From: Muribaculaceae bacterium
GTDB lineage: Bacteria > Bacteroidota > Bacteroidia > Bacteroidales > Muribaculaceae
Length of the DNA: 33,375 nt
Assembly (NCBI GenBank): GCA_029060725.1
Contig: JAIDTL010000031.1
Location: 1-33,375 of the forward strand
Direction: 5' to 3'
Shown: piece by piece, positions 8,627-16,100 of the stretch
How positions within the stretch are numbered: the stretch's first letter is position 1
Layout of the letters: each line of letters begins with the position of its first letter
Notes under the pieces: generated by a model
The model's input: the letters and a program-made list of their open reading frames with translations, nothing else
Databases searched by the model: none
Told to the model about the DNA's origin: nothing
Made by a program: the position numbers and the translations under genes

Positions 8627-9123
8627 ATTATATAAGAAGATGGCGCCATACCAGAGGGTATGGCGTCCATTCTCCTTTGGCATTCCTTATTGTGAAGGAA
8701 TGCGTGCGTCCCGATAGGAAATATGGATTCTACTCAGACGCTTATCTCGAATTTGAATATCATGAAGATAGGAAGGGCCTAAGGAATGCCAAATTGGCTC
8801 TCAGGCTAATAAATCTGCTGAGACCTAAACGGGTTTGGATACCCGAAGGCGACAAGCGCCTTTGCACAGCATTGAAGATGTCCTTTCCAAAAATCCAATT
8901 TGCAACACAGAAGGAATGTCCGAAGAATGTTGACTTCATAATTTGCCACTCCGGCGACCACAAAAGTTGGTGGAAGAAAATGGACAATATGGATGAATGC
9001 GGAATGTTAGTTTTCGGTAAAGAACCTGAAAATATAGAAAATGCCACTTTGAGGCTAAACTCCAAAAGCTTTACAATACTCTTACGACGCGAAGGCATGG
9101 ACTTCGTCAGCTACTCGATATGA
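8611..9123 (+). CDS. Methyltransferase-like protein lacking the SAM motif
   Basis: 170 residues. The N-terminal RRWRHTRGYGVHSPLAFLIVKECV resembles the start of a Bacteroidetes group of small class I methyltransferase-like proteins (R-H-x-x-G-x-HSP). Where those carry the glycine-rich SAM loop, this one reads LRPKRVWIPEGDKRLCTALK (about 71-90), with no GxGxG. It also lacks a recognisable acidic ribose-binding site, although the strand pattern (FIICHSGDH, then GMLVFGKEP) still looks Rossmann-like. It may be a catalytically dead paralogue. Codon structure is intact, with no frameshift. It overlaps xerD by 4 bp (ATGA) and starts within a heptad array. I do not recognise a function; the family link is tentative. 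Confidence 0.65.
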   Translation: MHNALDYIRRWRHTRGYGVHSPLAFLIVKECVRPDRKYGFYSDAYLEFEYHEDRKGLRNAKLALRLINLLRPKRVWIPEGDKRLCTALKMSFPKIQFATQKECPKNVDFIICHSGDHKSWWKKMDNMDECGMLVFGKEPENIENATLRLNSKSFTILLRREGMDFVSYSI

Positions 9124-10016
9124 TGACTCCCACAGCACTTCAAGATTTCGAATCATACCTATCGCTCGAGCGCGGAATGTCGGGAAATACGTGCGATGCG
9201 TATGTCTCTGACGTGTGCCATCTATTGGAATATTTAGAAGAAAATGGTCTCAACCCTACCGAGGCAACAGAAAAAGACCTTCATGGCTTTCTATCTACTC
9301 TTCGCGATTTAGGCATCGGTCCTCGCAGCCAGGCGCGTATCCTATCAGGCATCAAAAGCTACTACAAATTTCTGAAACTTTCAGGACATATAGAAGCCAA
9401 TCCTACCGACCTTCTTGAATCCCCAAGACTCGGCAGGCATCTGCCGGAAGTGCTGAGCACAGAGGAAATTGACATGATGATAGAGCAGATACCGGAAGAC
9501 AAAGAGGAATCACTGCGCAACCATGCCATCATTGAGACACTCTATGGAAGTGGGCTCAGAGTTTCTGAACTTACAGACGCAAGATTGTCGCGTCTTAGCT
9601 TCGAAGATGGATGTATGATTGTAGAAGGAAAAGGAAGCAAACAGAGAATTGTGCCCATATCGCCTGTAGCAATGGATCTGATAAAAGAGTATCTTCCTCA
9701 AAGGTCTCGACTCAACATTAAAAAAGACTCACAAGACATAATATTCCTCAATCGCAGAGGTGGAAAGATGTCGAGGGTAATGGTATTCTACATCATCCGC
9801 GACTTGGCAGAAGCTGCCGGAATCCTGAAGACAGTCTCACCTCACACGCTCCGCCACAGCTTCGCCACACATCTCCTCGAAGGGGGAGCCTCGCTCAGAG
9901 TCATTCAGGAACTTTTAGGACATGAATCTCTTGAAACCACAGAAATCTACGTCCACCTCGACCGCTCGCGCCTCCGCAAGGAACTCCTCACCCACCACCC
10001 GCACTACCGTAAATAA
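9120..10016 (+). CDS. xerD: Tyrosine recombinase XerD (or XerC)
   Basis: 298 residues, the standard length of Xer recombinases, which resolve chromosome dimers at dif during division. An N-terminal SAM-like core-binding domain (about 5-90) precedes the catalytic domain. All active-site residues are present: R147 (GSGLRVSEL), K171 (EGKGSKQR), H242 and R245 (HTLRHSFATHL), H268 (LLGHESLETTEIY) and nucleophile Y277. The N-terminal pattern FESYLSLERGMSGNTCDAYVSDV is XerD-like. Start and stop overlap the preceding gene (ATGA), so the two are coupled. No phage or integron genes or att-like repeats are nearby, so a housekeeping role is more likely than an integrase. XerC cannot be fully excluded. Confidence 0.92.
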   Translation: MMTPTALQDFESYLSLERGMSGNTCDAYVSDVCHLLEYLEENGLNPTEATEKDLHGFLSTLRDLGIGPRSQARILSGIKSYYKFLKLSGHIEANPTDLLESPRLGRHLPEVLSTEEIDMMIEQIPEDKEESLRNHAIIETLYGSGLRVSELTDARLSRLSFEDGCMIVEGKGSKQRIVPISPVAMDLIKEYLPQRSRLNIKKDSQDIIFLNRRGGKMSRVMVFYIIRDLAEAAGILKTVSPHTLRHSFATHLLEGGASLRVIQELLGHESLETTEIYVHLDRSRLRKELLTHHPHYRK

Positions 10017-10111
10017 CATTGTAGGTAGGCACGGCTCGTTCGTCCTTTGAAAATCTGATCCTAAACTACTGAGAATACAAAAGGAAAATCAAAATTAGAA
10101 TAGCATTACGA

Positions 10112-10143
10112 TTTGCACAAATCAGAATATTTTCGTAATTTTG
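10112..10143 (+). promoter_or_regulatory. Promoter of the AAA ATPase gene
   Basis: TTTG at 10112-10115, a 20-bp spacer, TAATTTTG at 10136-10143: an exact match to the Bacteroidetes consensus in both boxes and in spacing. Transcription should begin near 10149-10151. Confidence 0.75.
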
Positions 10144-10150
10144 CACTAAT

Positions 10151-10190
10151 AAGTGCGGAAAAATGCAGCAACCAACACAAAACCGCACTT
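10151..10190 (+). other. 5'-end stem-loop of the ATPase transcript
   Basis: AAGTGCGG (10151-10158) pairs with CCGCACTT (10183-10190) across a 24-nt loop, starting at the predicted transcription start. An upstream ATG at 10163 would sit in the loop. GCACT at 10143-10147 is a second potential partner for AGTGC at 10152-10156, giving a small operator-like repeat over the end of the -7 box. Confidence 0.45.
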
Positions 10191-10204
10191 TCCAGTGTAA
10201 AGAT

Positions 10205-11551
10205 ATGAAAATTGAGAGAGAAATAATCAATAGATTTATCGAATGGAAAGACCAAGAGGGACGTAAACCAATTCTCCTTAAAGGTGCGCGCCAGATTGGC
10301 AAGACATGGGCTATGGAGGAATTCGGTCATAAATGTTTCGATTACACAGTAAAATTCGATTTTGACCGGCAGCCGGAACTGAAATCTATATTCAAAATCA
10401 GCAAGGAGCCTTCCCGAATACTTAAGGAGCTTGCAATTTATAGCGAAGTTCCAATCGAAGCTGGAAAAACCTTAATCATTTTTGATGAGATTCAAGAATG
10501 CGAAGCAGCTTTTAACAGCCTTAAGTATTTCTATGAAGATGCTCCGCAATTCCATATCATAGCTGCAGGATCCCTACTCGGTGTGGCTGTGAAGAAAAAA
10601 AATATGAAAGTTCCGGTTGGAAAAGTTAATATCATGAGAATGTATCCTATAACATTCCGTGAATTCCTTAAAAGCAGCGACGAAAAGACTTTTGATTATA
10701 TAGAATCATTAACTGAAATAAATCGTCTCCCGGAAATAATTCTCAATAAACTGGCGACAGAATACAGGAGATACCAAGTATGCGGTGGAATGCCCGAAGC
10801 TACCGTAGCACTTCTTGAGAATAAAGGAACCCAAGAAATAGATTCTATACTTCAAGACATTCTGGATCTTTACGAACTTGACTTCGCCAAATATGCCAGT
10901 CCTCAAGAAATACCGAGAATCAGATCTATTTGGCACTCCCTTCCGGCTCAACTTGCAAAAGAAAACCGAAAATTCATATATAAAGTAATAAAGACCGGGG
11001 CACGTTCTAAAGATTATGAAGATGCATTGATGTGGCTTGAAGATGCTGGCATGATCTATCGCGTGTATGATATCAGCAAGCCTGGTTTTCCTTTATCCGC
11101 CTATCAAGAATCTGGTGCGTTTAAGGTATATTCTTGTGATTGTGGATTAGTAAGAAGATTAGCAAATCTTCCTGCTACGATAATCATGAGTCCGATAGCA
11201 AATTATACCGAATTCAAAGGAGCATTAGCAGAAAATACTGTTTTGGAATGTATGAAGCCATTATTGGATACAGAGCAAACATATTATTGGACATCTGACG
11301 GAAGAGCGGAAGTGGAATTCGTTTTGCAATGGGATTCTTATATCATTCCTATAGAAGTCAAAGCCGAAGAGAATATTTCCGGCAAGAGCCTTGCACTATA
11401 CAATAAGAAATATGAACCAAAGTATCGAGTTAGATTCTCAATGCTTAACCTGCAATACAACGGAGGACTCTTAAGTGCCCCATCACCACTGTCAGCATGG
11501 TTTAATAAGCTCTTAGGCTTACTTACCTCTTCAACACCTTTAGTTATATGA
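10205..11551 (+). CDS. AAA-type ATPase with DUF4143-like C-terminal domain
   Basis: 448 residues from the ATG at 10205 (an in-frame ATG at 10163 would add 14). The preferred start matches the family opening MKIEREIINR. Walker A GARQIGKT (27-34), Walker B LIIFDEIQ (90-97), the sensor-like IIAAGS and the family segment MYPITFREFL are all present. The C-terminal half ends in a PD-(D/E)XK-like signature: AEVEFVL (E369/E371) followed by IPIEVKAEE with E384-x-K386. Such proteins are abundant in Bacteroidales and archaea as orphans; no function is established. The gene has a strong own promoter and lower GC than the operon before it, consistent with an accessory gene. No partner toxin or antitoxin is visible. 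Confidence 0.88.
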   Translation: MKIEREIINRFIEWKDQEGRKPILLKGARQIGKTWAMEEFGHKCFDYTVKFDFDRQPELKSIFKISKEPSRILKELAIYSEVPIEAGKTLIIFDEIQECEAAFNSLKYFYEDAPQFHIIAAGSLLGVAVKKKNMKVPVGKVNIMRMYPITFREFLKSSDEKTFDYIESLTEINRLPEIILNKLATEYRRYQVCGGMPEATVALLENKGTQEIDSILQDILDLYELDFAKYASPQEIPRIRSIWHSLPAQLAKENRKFIYKVIKTGARSKDYEDALMWLEDAGMIYRVYDISKPGFPLSAYQESGAFKVYSCDCGLVRRLANLPATIIMSPIANYTEFKGALAENTVLECMKPLLDTEQTYYWTSDGRAEVEFVLQWDSYIIPIEVKAEENISGKSLALYNKKYEPKYRVRFSMLNLQYNGGLLSAPSPLSAWFNKLLGLLTSSTPLVI

Positions 11552-11572
11552 AACAGTGAAGCACCTGAATCT

Positions 11573-11600
11573 GACAACTTAAAACCGACAACTTAAAACT
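11573..11600. repeat. 14-bp direct repeat (two double heptads)
   Basis: GACAACTTAAAACC at 11573-11586 is followed at once by a copy with one change at 11587-11600. The unit is twice 7 bp and ends 5 bp before the next ATG. Confidence 0.7.
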
Positions 11601-11605
11601 CTATT

Positions 11606-12046
11606 ATGGCTGACAATTATCTTGAAAGACGGATGGAGGAACTCCGATCAGGCAGACTTGCAATAAAAGCAATCCCGGGAATAAAACCGAAAGCCAGACG
11701 CATATTAGTAGCAGGAGGATGCCATGGGATTGCCCGTGAGAAAGCTCTTGAATACCGCAAATCAGGATGCCGTGTAGCGGTTTTTGATTCCGATGAAGTC
11801 GCTGGCAAACAAATGGCACACGATCATGGCATACGTTTCCATCGAGTGGAGATTGAGGATGAAAGCGCAGTCTGCAAAGAAATGCTCTCGTTGCTTTCAG
11901 CATGGCGAGGTGTGGATACAATTGTTGGGGGAAAAGACATTTGCAACATTCTTTACAAGAAAATCACTGATTGGAAAGAATCTTTGCCTATTGCAGACAA
12001 ATCTGACATCGAGATTGTTATAATTAAGGAAGTTCATCAGCCATGA
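11606..12046 (+). CDS. Short Rossmann (SDR-like N-terminal) protein
   Basis: 146 residues. Strand-turn-helix RRILVAGGCHGIAREKALEY (31-50) corresponds to the NAD-binding TGxxxGIG motif of short-chain dehydrogenases, here AGGCHGIA. VAVFDSDE follows, with D61 in the position that favours NAD over NADP. The protein stops at 146 residues and has neither the NNAG strand nor the catalytic YxxxK, so it is not a complete dehydrogenase. The reading frame is clean, which argues for a stable short protein rather than decay. The basic N-terminal extension (MADNYLERRMEELRSGR) is a style I associate with small Bacteroidales proteins. It lies between the ATPase gene and bcp; its stop codon is inside a 10-bp word array. 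Function unknown. Confidence 0.75.
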   Translation: MADNYLERRMEELRSGRLAIKAIPGIKPKARRILVAGGCHGIAREKALEYRKSGCRVAVFDSDEVAGKQMAHDHGIRFHRVEIEDESAVCKEMLSLLSAWRGVDTIVGGKDICNILYKKITDWKESLPIADKSDIEIVIIKEVHQP

Positions 12047-12091
12047 TACATCATGGTGTAACTTGATATATCATGATAAATCATGAATAAA
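12042..12091. repeat. 10-bp CATGAT word array before bcp
   Basis: Five 10-bp units of the type CATGATAAAT, one of them diverged (12052-12061). The TGA stop of the preceding gene (12044-12046) is inside the first unit. The same word array recurs at 16040-16089 and 18826-18885. Confidence 0.75.
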
Positions 12092-12119
12092 CTCTATAAC
12101 ACCCAAATAATAATCAATT

Positions 12120-12569
12120 ATGGAAATAGGAGATAAATTCCCTGATGTATTAGGAGTAGACGCTCAGGGGAAAGAAGTAAAGCTTAGTGATTATCCCGGG
12201 AAGAAATTCGTGTTGTATTTCTACCCTAAAGACAATACCCCGGGCTGCTCTGCCGAGGCTTGCAGCCTCAACGACGGTCTTGACGAACTGGCAGCCAAAG
12301 GTTATCAGGTGATTGGAGTAAGCAAAGACTCCGCTGCAAGCCATCAGAAATTCATCGACAAATTCGGTCTGAAGTTCCCTCTCGTGGCAGACACTGACAC
12401 AACACTATGTCAGCTTGCCGGAGTATGGCAGAAGAAGAAAATGGCAGGACGCGAATACATGGGAATAGTCCGCACCACATTCCTTCTCTCACCCGACGGC
12501 ACCGTTGAGCAAATCATCCCGAAAGTCAACACCAAAGACGCAGCCAACCAAATCCTCGGTGTAATTTAG
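12120..12569 (+). CDS. bcp: Thioredoxin-dependent peroxiredoxin Bcp/PrxQ
   Basis: 149 residues, a soluble peroxidase that reduces hydrogen peroxide and alkyl hydroperoxides with electrons from thioredoxin. The thioredoxin fold carries YFYPKDNTPGCSAEAC: peroxidatic C43 and, five residues on, C48, the spacing of atypical two-Cys PrxQ enzymes with an intramolecular disulfide. The later GVSKDSAASHQKFIDKFGLKFPLVAD, and RTTFLLSPDG near the C-terminus, match the family. The ATG at 12120 gives the normal MEIGDKFPD start. It follows the Rossmann-protein gene after 73 nt containing a 10-bp word array. Its TAG stop (12567-12569) lies in a heptad array. Confidence 0.96.
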   Translation: MEIGDKFPDVLGVDAQGKEVKLSDYPGKKFVLYFYPKDNTPGCSAEACSLNDGLDELAAKGYQVIGVSKDSAASHQKFIDKFGLKFPLVADTDTTLCQLAGVWQKKKMAGREYMGIVRTTFLLSPDGTVEQIIPKVNTKDAANQILGVI

Positions 12570-12606
12570 AATTTTGAATTTAGAATTTAGAATTTAGAAT
12601 TTTGAT
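12566..12606. repeat. Heptad array across the bcp stop codon
   Basis: Nearly six units of TTAGAAT, with TTTGAAT variants. The TAG stop of bcp is inside the first unit. Confidence 0.8.
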
Positions 12607-12640
12607 TTTTCTAATTAGAAATATTAATGTGATTCCCGTA

Positions 12641-12734
12641 TCATAAAGCGCCTCTCCGAGGCTACTGATATGTATGAAATAACCTCAGGCTGAAGCCTGA
12701 GGTTTTATCATAATCATCAGCTCTCCGAGCTGAT
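12641..12734 (-). repeat. Three-hairpin dispersed element, copy A
   Basis: On the minus strand this 94-nt element contains in order: a hairpin with 8-bp arms and a GGA loop (12734-12716), a hairpin with arms up to 11 bp (12704-12681; core CCTCAGGCTTCAGCCTGAGG), and GCCTC-GGA-GAGGC (12662-12650) followed by GCTTTATGA. It lies between two convergent genes and could also end transcription of bcp. Copies B and C are at 23797-23890 and 26987-27082. Confidence 0.85.
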
Positions 12735-12744
12735 TCTGGAATCT

Positions 12745-12822
12745 CAATTCCCAATTCTCGATTCTCAATTCTGAATTAAAGAACAATTCCCAATTCTCGA
12801 TTCTCAATTCTGAATTAAAGAA
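12745..12822. repeat. Exact 39-bp tandem duplication built of heptads
   Basis: Two identical 39-bp copies (12745-12783 and 12784-12822), each made mainly of AATTCTC-type heptads. The heptad pattern continues to the GH28 stop codon (12829-12831). Confidence 0.88.
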
Positions 12823-12828
12823 CATTTC

Positions 12829-14313
12829 TCAATTGATCTTTACATCCTTCACTCCATCGCCGTAGATGATCTTCTCGCCGGGGACGTCGACAGTGACGTT
12901 CTTCATCGTCAACCCATCAATATGATTGAGAGTGAATCCCTGATTAGCACGGAAGCGACAGTCTTCAAGCACGACATTTTTCATCGGCATCTCGGGAAGG
13001 CCATTGAAAAGGGCCGCGCGTCCTGCAGAGCGGCATGTCACATCCTTTATAAAGATGTTGCGGAATGACGGGGTCTCTTCAGTGACGGGAGGCACCGGAG
13101 CTCCAGGTTTGATACCATAATACATATCGAAAATCAAAGCCTCTCCGGGAATATCCGTCATCTTGATATTATCGACATAGATATTCTCAACTACTCCGCC
13201 ACGTCCGCGTGTAGACTTGAAGCGAAGACCAACGTCCGTACCGATGAATACACAGTTCTTAGCCACGACATCCTTACATCCGCCAGACATCTCGCTGCCA
13301 ATCACAAAACCGCCGTGTCCATGATATACCGTACAGCCATCAATCAGCACATTAGAAGAAGGCACTCCACGGTCGCGACCATCCTTGTCCTTGCCGCTCT
13401 TCATGCAGATGGCATCATCGCCAACGTCGAAACTGCTGTTGACAAGGAGCACATTGGTGCATGACTCAATATCAATGCCATCGCCATTCTGGGCATACCA
13501 GGGATTACGGATATTTACATTGTCGACTATTAGATTCTCACATAGCAGCGGATGCACATTCCATGCCGGGGAATTTTCGAAAGTCACACCCTGAAGGAGC
13601 ACGTTGGTGCAACCTATAAACGACACAAGCACCGGACGAAGGAAATCGTGTGCTTCTTCCAAAGCCTTTGGATCACCGGTATGTACCTTTTCCTGAGTCT
13701 CCTTATCATAGTACACCTTCATGGCGTTCTCATTTGGAAACCATATATCTCCTTTATCGTTAGTCACACCTTTCTTTGTAAGAGTTTTCCATTGGTTTTC
13801 GGTCAACTTCATCTTCTTGACCGGACGCCAAGCCTGACCATTTCCGTTGATGGTGCCTTCTCCGGTGATAGAAATGTTCTTCTTTCCGCGAGCCATAAGC
13901 GGAGACATGGCGCGATAGGTGGAAAGTCCCTCCCAGTCTGATTTAATCACAGGATAATCCGCAAGGTTATCACTAAAAAGGATGAGAGCGCCACGGTCAA
14001 GGTGCAAGTCGATGTTATGGTCGAACACGATTGGACCGGTATACCATATTCCCTCCGGGACTATAAGATGACCACCCCCTTTTGATGAGAGATGCGCTAT
14101 AGCATTCTCGAATGCCTTGGTGTTGAGGGTCACGCCATCATTGACACCACCGAAATCAGATATCTTCACAGAATAGTCCGGAACGGAGAATTCCTTCACC
14201 TGATTGATCTTCACCGGAAGATCCTCATAATATTTACTATAGTCGACAGCCTTCGCCGACACCGCCGCCAGGCACACAGCCACCGCAGCAAGCAAAGATT
14301 TTCTTATCTTCAT
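12829..14313 (-). CDS. Secreted glycoside hydrolase family 28 (polygalacturonase-like)
   Basis: 494 residues. Signal peptide at 1-22 (MKIRKSLLAAVAVCLAAVSAKA), then a right-handed parallel beta-helix. GH28 catalytic signatures are intact: NGDGID (276-281; D278 and D281), GDDAICMKSG (298-307; D299-D300 as the catalytic acids), GHGGFVIGSEMSGG (332-345; H333), and RFKS (364-367; R364 and K366 for galacturonate binding). The expected activity is hydrolysis of galacturonan or rhamnogalacturonan linkages in pectin in the periplasm; exact specificity cannot be read from sequence. There is no adjacent SusC/SusD pair, so this is not a classical polysaccharide utilisation locus. No clear -7 box was found upstream. 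It converges with bcp and its stop codon sits in heptad sequence. Confidence 0.93.
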   Translation of the reverse strand: MKIRKSLLAAVAVCLAAVSAKAVDYSKYYEDLPVKINQVKEFSVPDYSVKISDFGGVNDGVTLNTKAFENAIAHLSSKGGGHLIVPEGIWYTGPIVFDHNIDLHLDRGALILFSDNLADYPVIKSDWEGLSTYRAMSPLMARGKKNISITGEGTINGNGQAWRPVKKMKLTENQWKTLTKKGVTNDKGDIWFPNENAMKVYYDKETQEKVHTGDPKALEEAHDFLRPVLVSFIGCTNVLLQGVTFENSPAWNVHPLLCENLIVDNVNIRNPWYAQNGDGIDIESCTNVLLVNSSFDVGDDAICMKSGKDKDGRDRGVPSSNVLIDGCTVYHGHGGFVIGSEMSGGCKDVVAKNCVFIGTDVGLRFKSTRGRGGVVENIYVDNIKMTDIPGEALIFDMYYGIKPGAPVPPVTEETPSFRNIFIKDVTCRSAGRAALFNGLPEMPMKNVVLEDCRFRANQGFTLNHIDGLTMKNVTVDVPGEKIIYGDGVKDVKIN

Positions 14314-14344
14314 ATTGATATTTTTTTATTATTATCTACAAAAA

Positions 14345-14369
14345 GTTCTCACACAGAGGGCACACGGAG
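14345..14369. repeat. CTCACACAGAG family repeat, single arm
   Basis: A 25-bp word beginning GTTCTCACACAGAGGG. It matches the arm of the inverted repeat at 14537-14587 and, in the opposite direction, 30046-30070. It lies about 30 bp upstream of the GH28 start codon. Confidence 0.7.
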
Positions 14370-14536
14370 TTTTTTATCTATATCCTATTGGATTGGTCAT
14401 TTGGGACTCTGTTTTTATGTGGAGGGACTTGCTTCGCTCGTCCGTTGAGACCACAGAGATCCTCAGTTACAAAATTACAACATTTCTAACTTAAAACCAA
14501 ATGTATTTAATAAAAATATCATCCGGTAATCTATTA

Positions 14537-14587
14537 TCTCACACAGAGAGTACACAAAGATTAACTCCGTGTGCCCTCTGTGTGAGA
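14537..14587. repeat. Inverted repeat of the CTCACACAGAG family
   Basis: Two 23-bp arms (14537-14559 and 14565-14587) in inverted orientation around a 5-bp centre, with four mismatches, one of which is a G-T pair. The right arm is nearly identical to the single copies at 14345-14369 and 30046-30070. It could form a long hairpin in either strand. Confidence 0.8.
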
Positions 14588-14599
14588 CATCATACAAAT

Positions 14600-14617
14600 T
14601 CGGACAGAATCGTCCGA
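14600..14617. promoter_or_regulatory. Candidate enhancer site for the sigma54 activator
   Basis: TCGGAC (14600-14605), a 6-bp centre, GTCCGA (14612-14617): a dyad suited to a dimeric response regulator, about 54 bp upstream of the sigma54 -24 element. Enhancer sites usually lie 80-150 bp upstream, so this is close but possible. A heptad array fills the gap between the two. No second copy was noticed, so binding is inference. Confidence 0.4.
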
Positions 14618-14638
14618 TTTCGTACACCTGTTAAAAAC

Positions 14639-14659
14639 ATTAAGTATTAAGTATTAAGT
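14639..14659. repeat. ATTAAGT heptad array upstream of the sigma54 promoter
   Basis: Three exact copies of ATTAAGT, followed by a diverged fourth unit. Position: between the 14600-14617 dyad and the promoter. Confidence 0.75.
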
Positions 14660-14670
14660 ATTTACATTTT

Positions 14671-14686
14671 TGGCACGAATATTGTA
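14671..14686 (+). promoter_or_regulatory. Sigma54 promoter of the export operon
   Basis: TGGCAC (14671-14676), 5 nt, TTGTA (14682-14686). The sigma54 consensus is TGGCAC-N5-TTGCA; the only deviation is T for C in the -12 element, and the invariant GG-to-G spacing of 10 nt is exact. No Bacteroidetes TAnnTTTG box with correct spacing is present. The operon encodes a sigma54 activator with an intact GAFTGA motif. Transcription should start near 14698, about 70 nt before the adaptor gene. Confidence 0.65.
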
Positions 14687-14700
14687 AAGATTTTGACAAA

Positions 14701-14755
14701 GACTTTAAGGACCTTAACACCCTTAAAGCCCTTAAAGCCCCTAAAGCCCCTAAAA
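14701..14755 (+). repeat. 9-bp word array in the operon leader
   Basis: Four clean 9-bp units (CCCTTAAAG, then CCCCTAAAG variants, 14720-14755) preceded by two diverged ones, then a run of A before the ATG at 14770. It lies in the predicted untranslated leader. The word resembles the 9-bp array at 72-197. Confidence 0.7.
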
Positions 14756-14769
14756 AAAAACGAACAACA

Positions 14770-16020
14770 ATGGATAGACAAATTCCCAACTCAGAGCGCC
14801 GCAAGACAAAGCGCAATAAAATACTTAAAATCGGAGGCATCTCAGCAGTAGTGATAGCCGGAGCAATTGGTCTCGGATCCATGATGCGCGCATCTGTCGC
14901 ATCATCCGACCTTACAATAGGAACTGCCGACACCGGCACAATAGATGTGACAGTGACCGGCACAGGAACGGTTGCCGCAGCATTCGAGGAGATAATCACC
15001 TCTCCCATCAATAGCCGAATCGTTGAAGTCTATTGCCGTGCCGGAGACTCAGTTAAGGCAGGAACTCCCCTTCTCCGTCTTGACCTCCAGAGCACTGAAA
15101 ACGAAGTGAACCAGCTCAGCGACCAGATCGCAATGAAAAATCATGAGCTCGACCAACAGCGAGTGAATTCTGACACACGCCTCACCGACCTCACAATGCA
15201 AGTGAAGGTAAAGGAAATGACTCTCAGCCGTCTTGAAGCCGAGCTCCGCAATGAGAGATACCTCGACAGTATAGGCTCCGGAACCGGCGATCGAGTACGC
15301 CAAGCAGAACTCGCAGTAAGCACCGGACGCTTGGAACTGGAGCAAATGAAACAGCAGCTCGCCAACGAGAAGCGTGTGGCGCAAGCTTCAGAAAATGTGA
15401 AGCACCTCGACATCGACATTGCCCGCCGTAATCTCGACGAGAAAAGCCGCACTCTTAGTGATGCCCGCGTCTCCTCTCCCCGCGATGCCACCCTCACCTT
15501 CATCCAAGACCAAATTGGAGAGAAAGTGAGCGAAGGCCAGAAGATAGCCGTCATCGCCGACCTCGGTCATTTCCGGGTAGACGGTGAGATCTCCGACAGC
15601 TACGCCAATAAAATCGGAGTTGGTAGCCAAGCTATTGTAAGAATCGGGAAAGAGAGGTTGAAGGGTGTGGTATCCAATCTAACGCCTCAGTCGCAGAACG
15701 GGGTCATTAAGTTTACCGTACGCCTCGAAGACGATGCTCATCCCCGACTCCGCTCCGGTCTTAAGACCGATGTCTACGTAGCCTGTGATGTAGTGGACGA
15801 TGCCGTCCGCATCCCCAACGGCTCCTTCTACACCGGACCCGGCTCCTACAGCCTCTTCTTCTTGAGCGAAGACGGCAAGAAACTCGAGAAGCACGAAGTG
15901 AAACTCGGCAACTCCAACTATGAGTTCGTAGAAGTACAAAGCGGCATCCGCCCCGGCGACCGCGTAGTCCTCTCCGACATGTCCCGCTTCAAAGACTCCT
16001 CCTCCCTCCGCGTAAGATAA
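14770..16020 (+). CDS. Periplasmic adaptor (HlyD/MacA-type membrane fusion protein)
   Basis: 416 residues. A short basic cytosolic tail is followed by one membrane anchor (about 21-43), the lipoyl-like half-motif GTVAAAFEEIITSPINSRIVEVYCRAGDSVKAGTPLLRLD (about 59-100), a long alpha-helical hairpin (about 105-225, rich in E, Q and R), the second lipoyl half (DATLTFIQDQIGEKVSEGQKIAVIADL), and beta-barrel and membrane-proximal domains. It links inner-membrane permeases to the TolC-family channel across the periplasm. It is the first gene of the operon, downstream of the sigma54 promoter. The ATG at 14770 follows an A-rich stretch, the usual Bacteroidetes translation-start context. Transported substrate unknown. 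Confidence 0.93.
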   Translation: MDRQIPNSERRKTKRNKILKIGGISAVVIAGAIGLGSMMRASVASSDLTIGTADTGTIDVTVTGTGTVAAAFEEIITSPINSRIVEVYCRAGDSVKAGTPLLRLDLQSTENEVNQLSDQIAMKNHELDQQRVNSDTRLTDLTMQVKVKEMTLSRLEAELRNERYLDSIGSGTGDRVRQAELAVSTGRLELEQMKQQLANEKRVAQASENVKHLDIDIARRNLDEKSRTLSDARVSSPRDATLTFIQDQIGEKVSEGQKIAVIADLGHFRVDGEISDSYANKIGVGSQAIVRIGKERLKGVVSNLTPQSQNGVIKFTVRLEDDAHPRLRSGLKTDVYVACDVVDDAVRIPNGSFYTGPGSYSLFFLSEDGKKLEKHEVKLGNSNYEFVEVQSGIRPGDRVVLSDMSRFKDSSSLRVR

Positions 16021-16039
16021 TAAAGACTTGTAAATCATC

Positions 16040-16089
16040 CATGATTAATCATGATAAATCATGATGAAACATGATACATCATGATTCAA
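16040..16089. repeat. 10-bp CATGAT word array before permease 1
   Basis: Five consecutive 10-bp units starting CATGAT, with a variable last four bases. The array ends 11 bp before the preferred start codon of permease 1 at 16101 and contains several ATGs, which explains why a longer reading frame from 16071 appears open. Confidence 0.82.
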
Positions 16090-16100
16090 CTAATAAAAAA

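Noticed and set aside
9120..10016. Phage or integrative-element integrase
   Set aside because: Length, XerD-like N-terminus, operon coupling and absence of att repeats or phage genes all favour a housekeeping Xer recombinase.
12829..14313. Part of a polysaccharide utilisation locus
   Set aside because: No SusC/SusD pair, sensor-regulator or other glycosidase is adjacent; the gene is isolated.
14640..15011. Minus-strand frame with a GALRALR-type periodic peptide
   Set aside because: It is the translation of the 9-bp array plus the antisense of the adaptor gene.
16071..16100. Upstream ATG start for permease 1
   Set aside because: The ten extra codons (including IHHD) are translated 10-bp repeat units; homologous permeases begin near MNLIKK.
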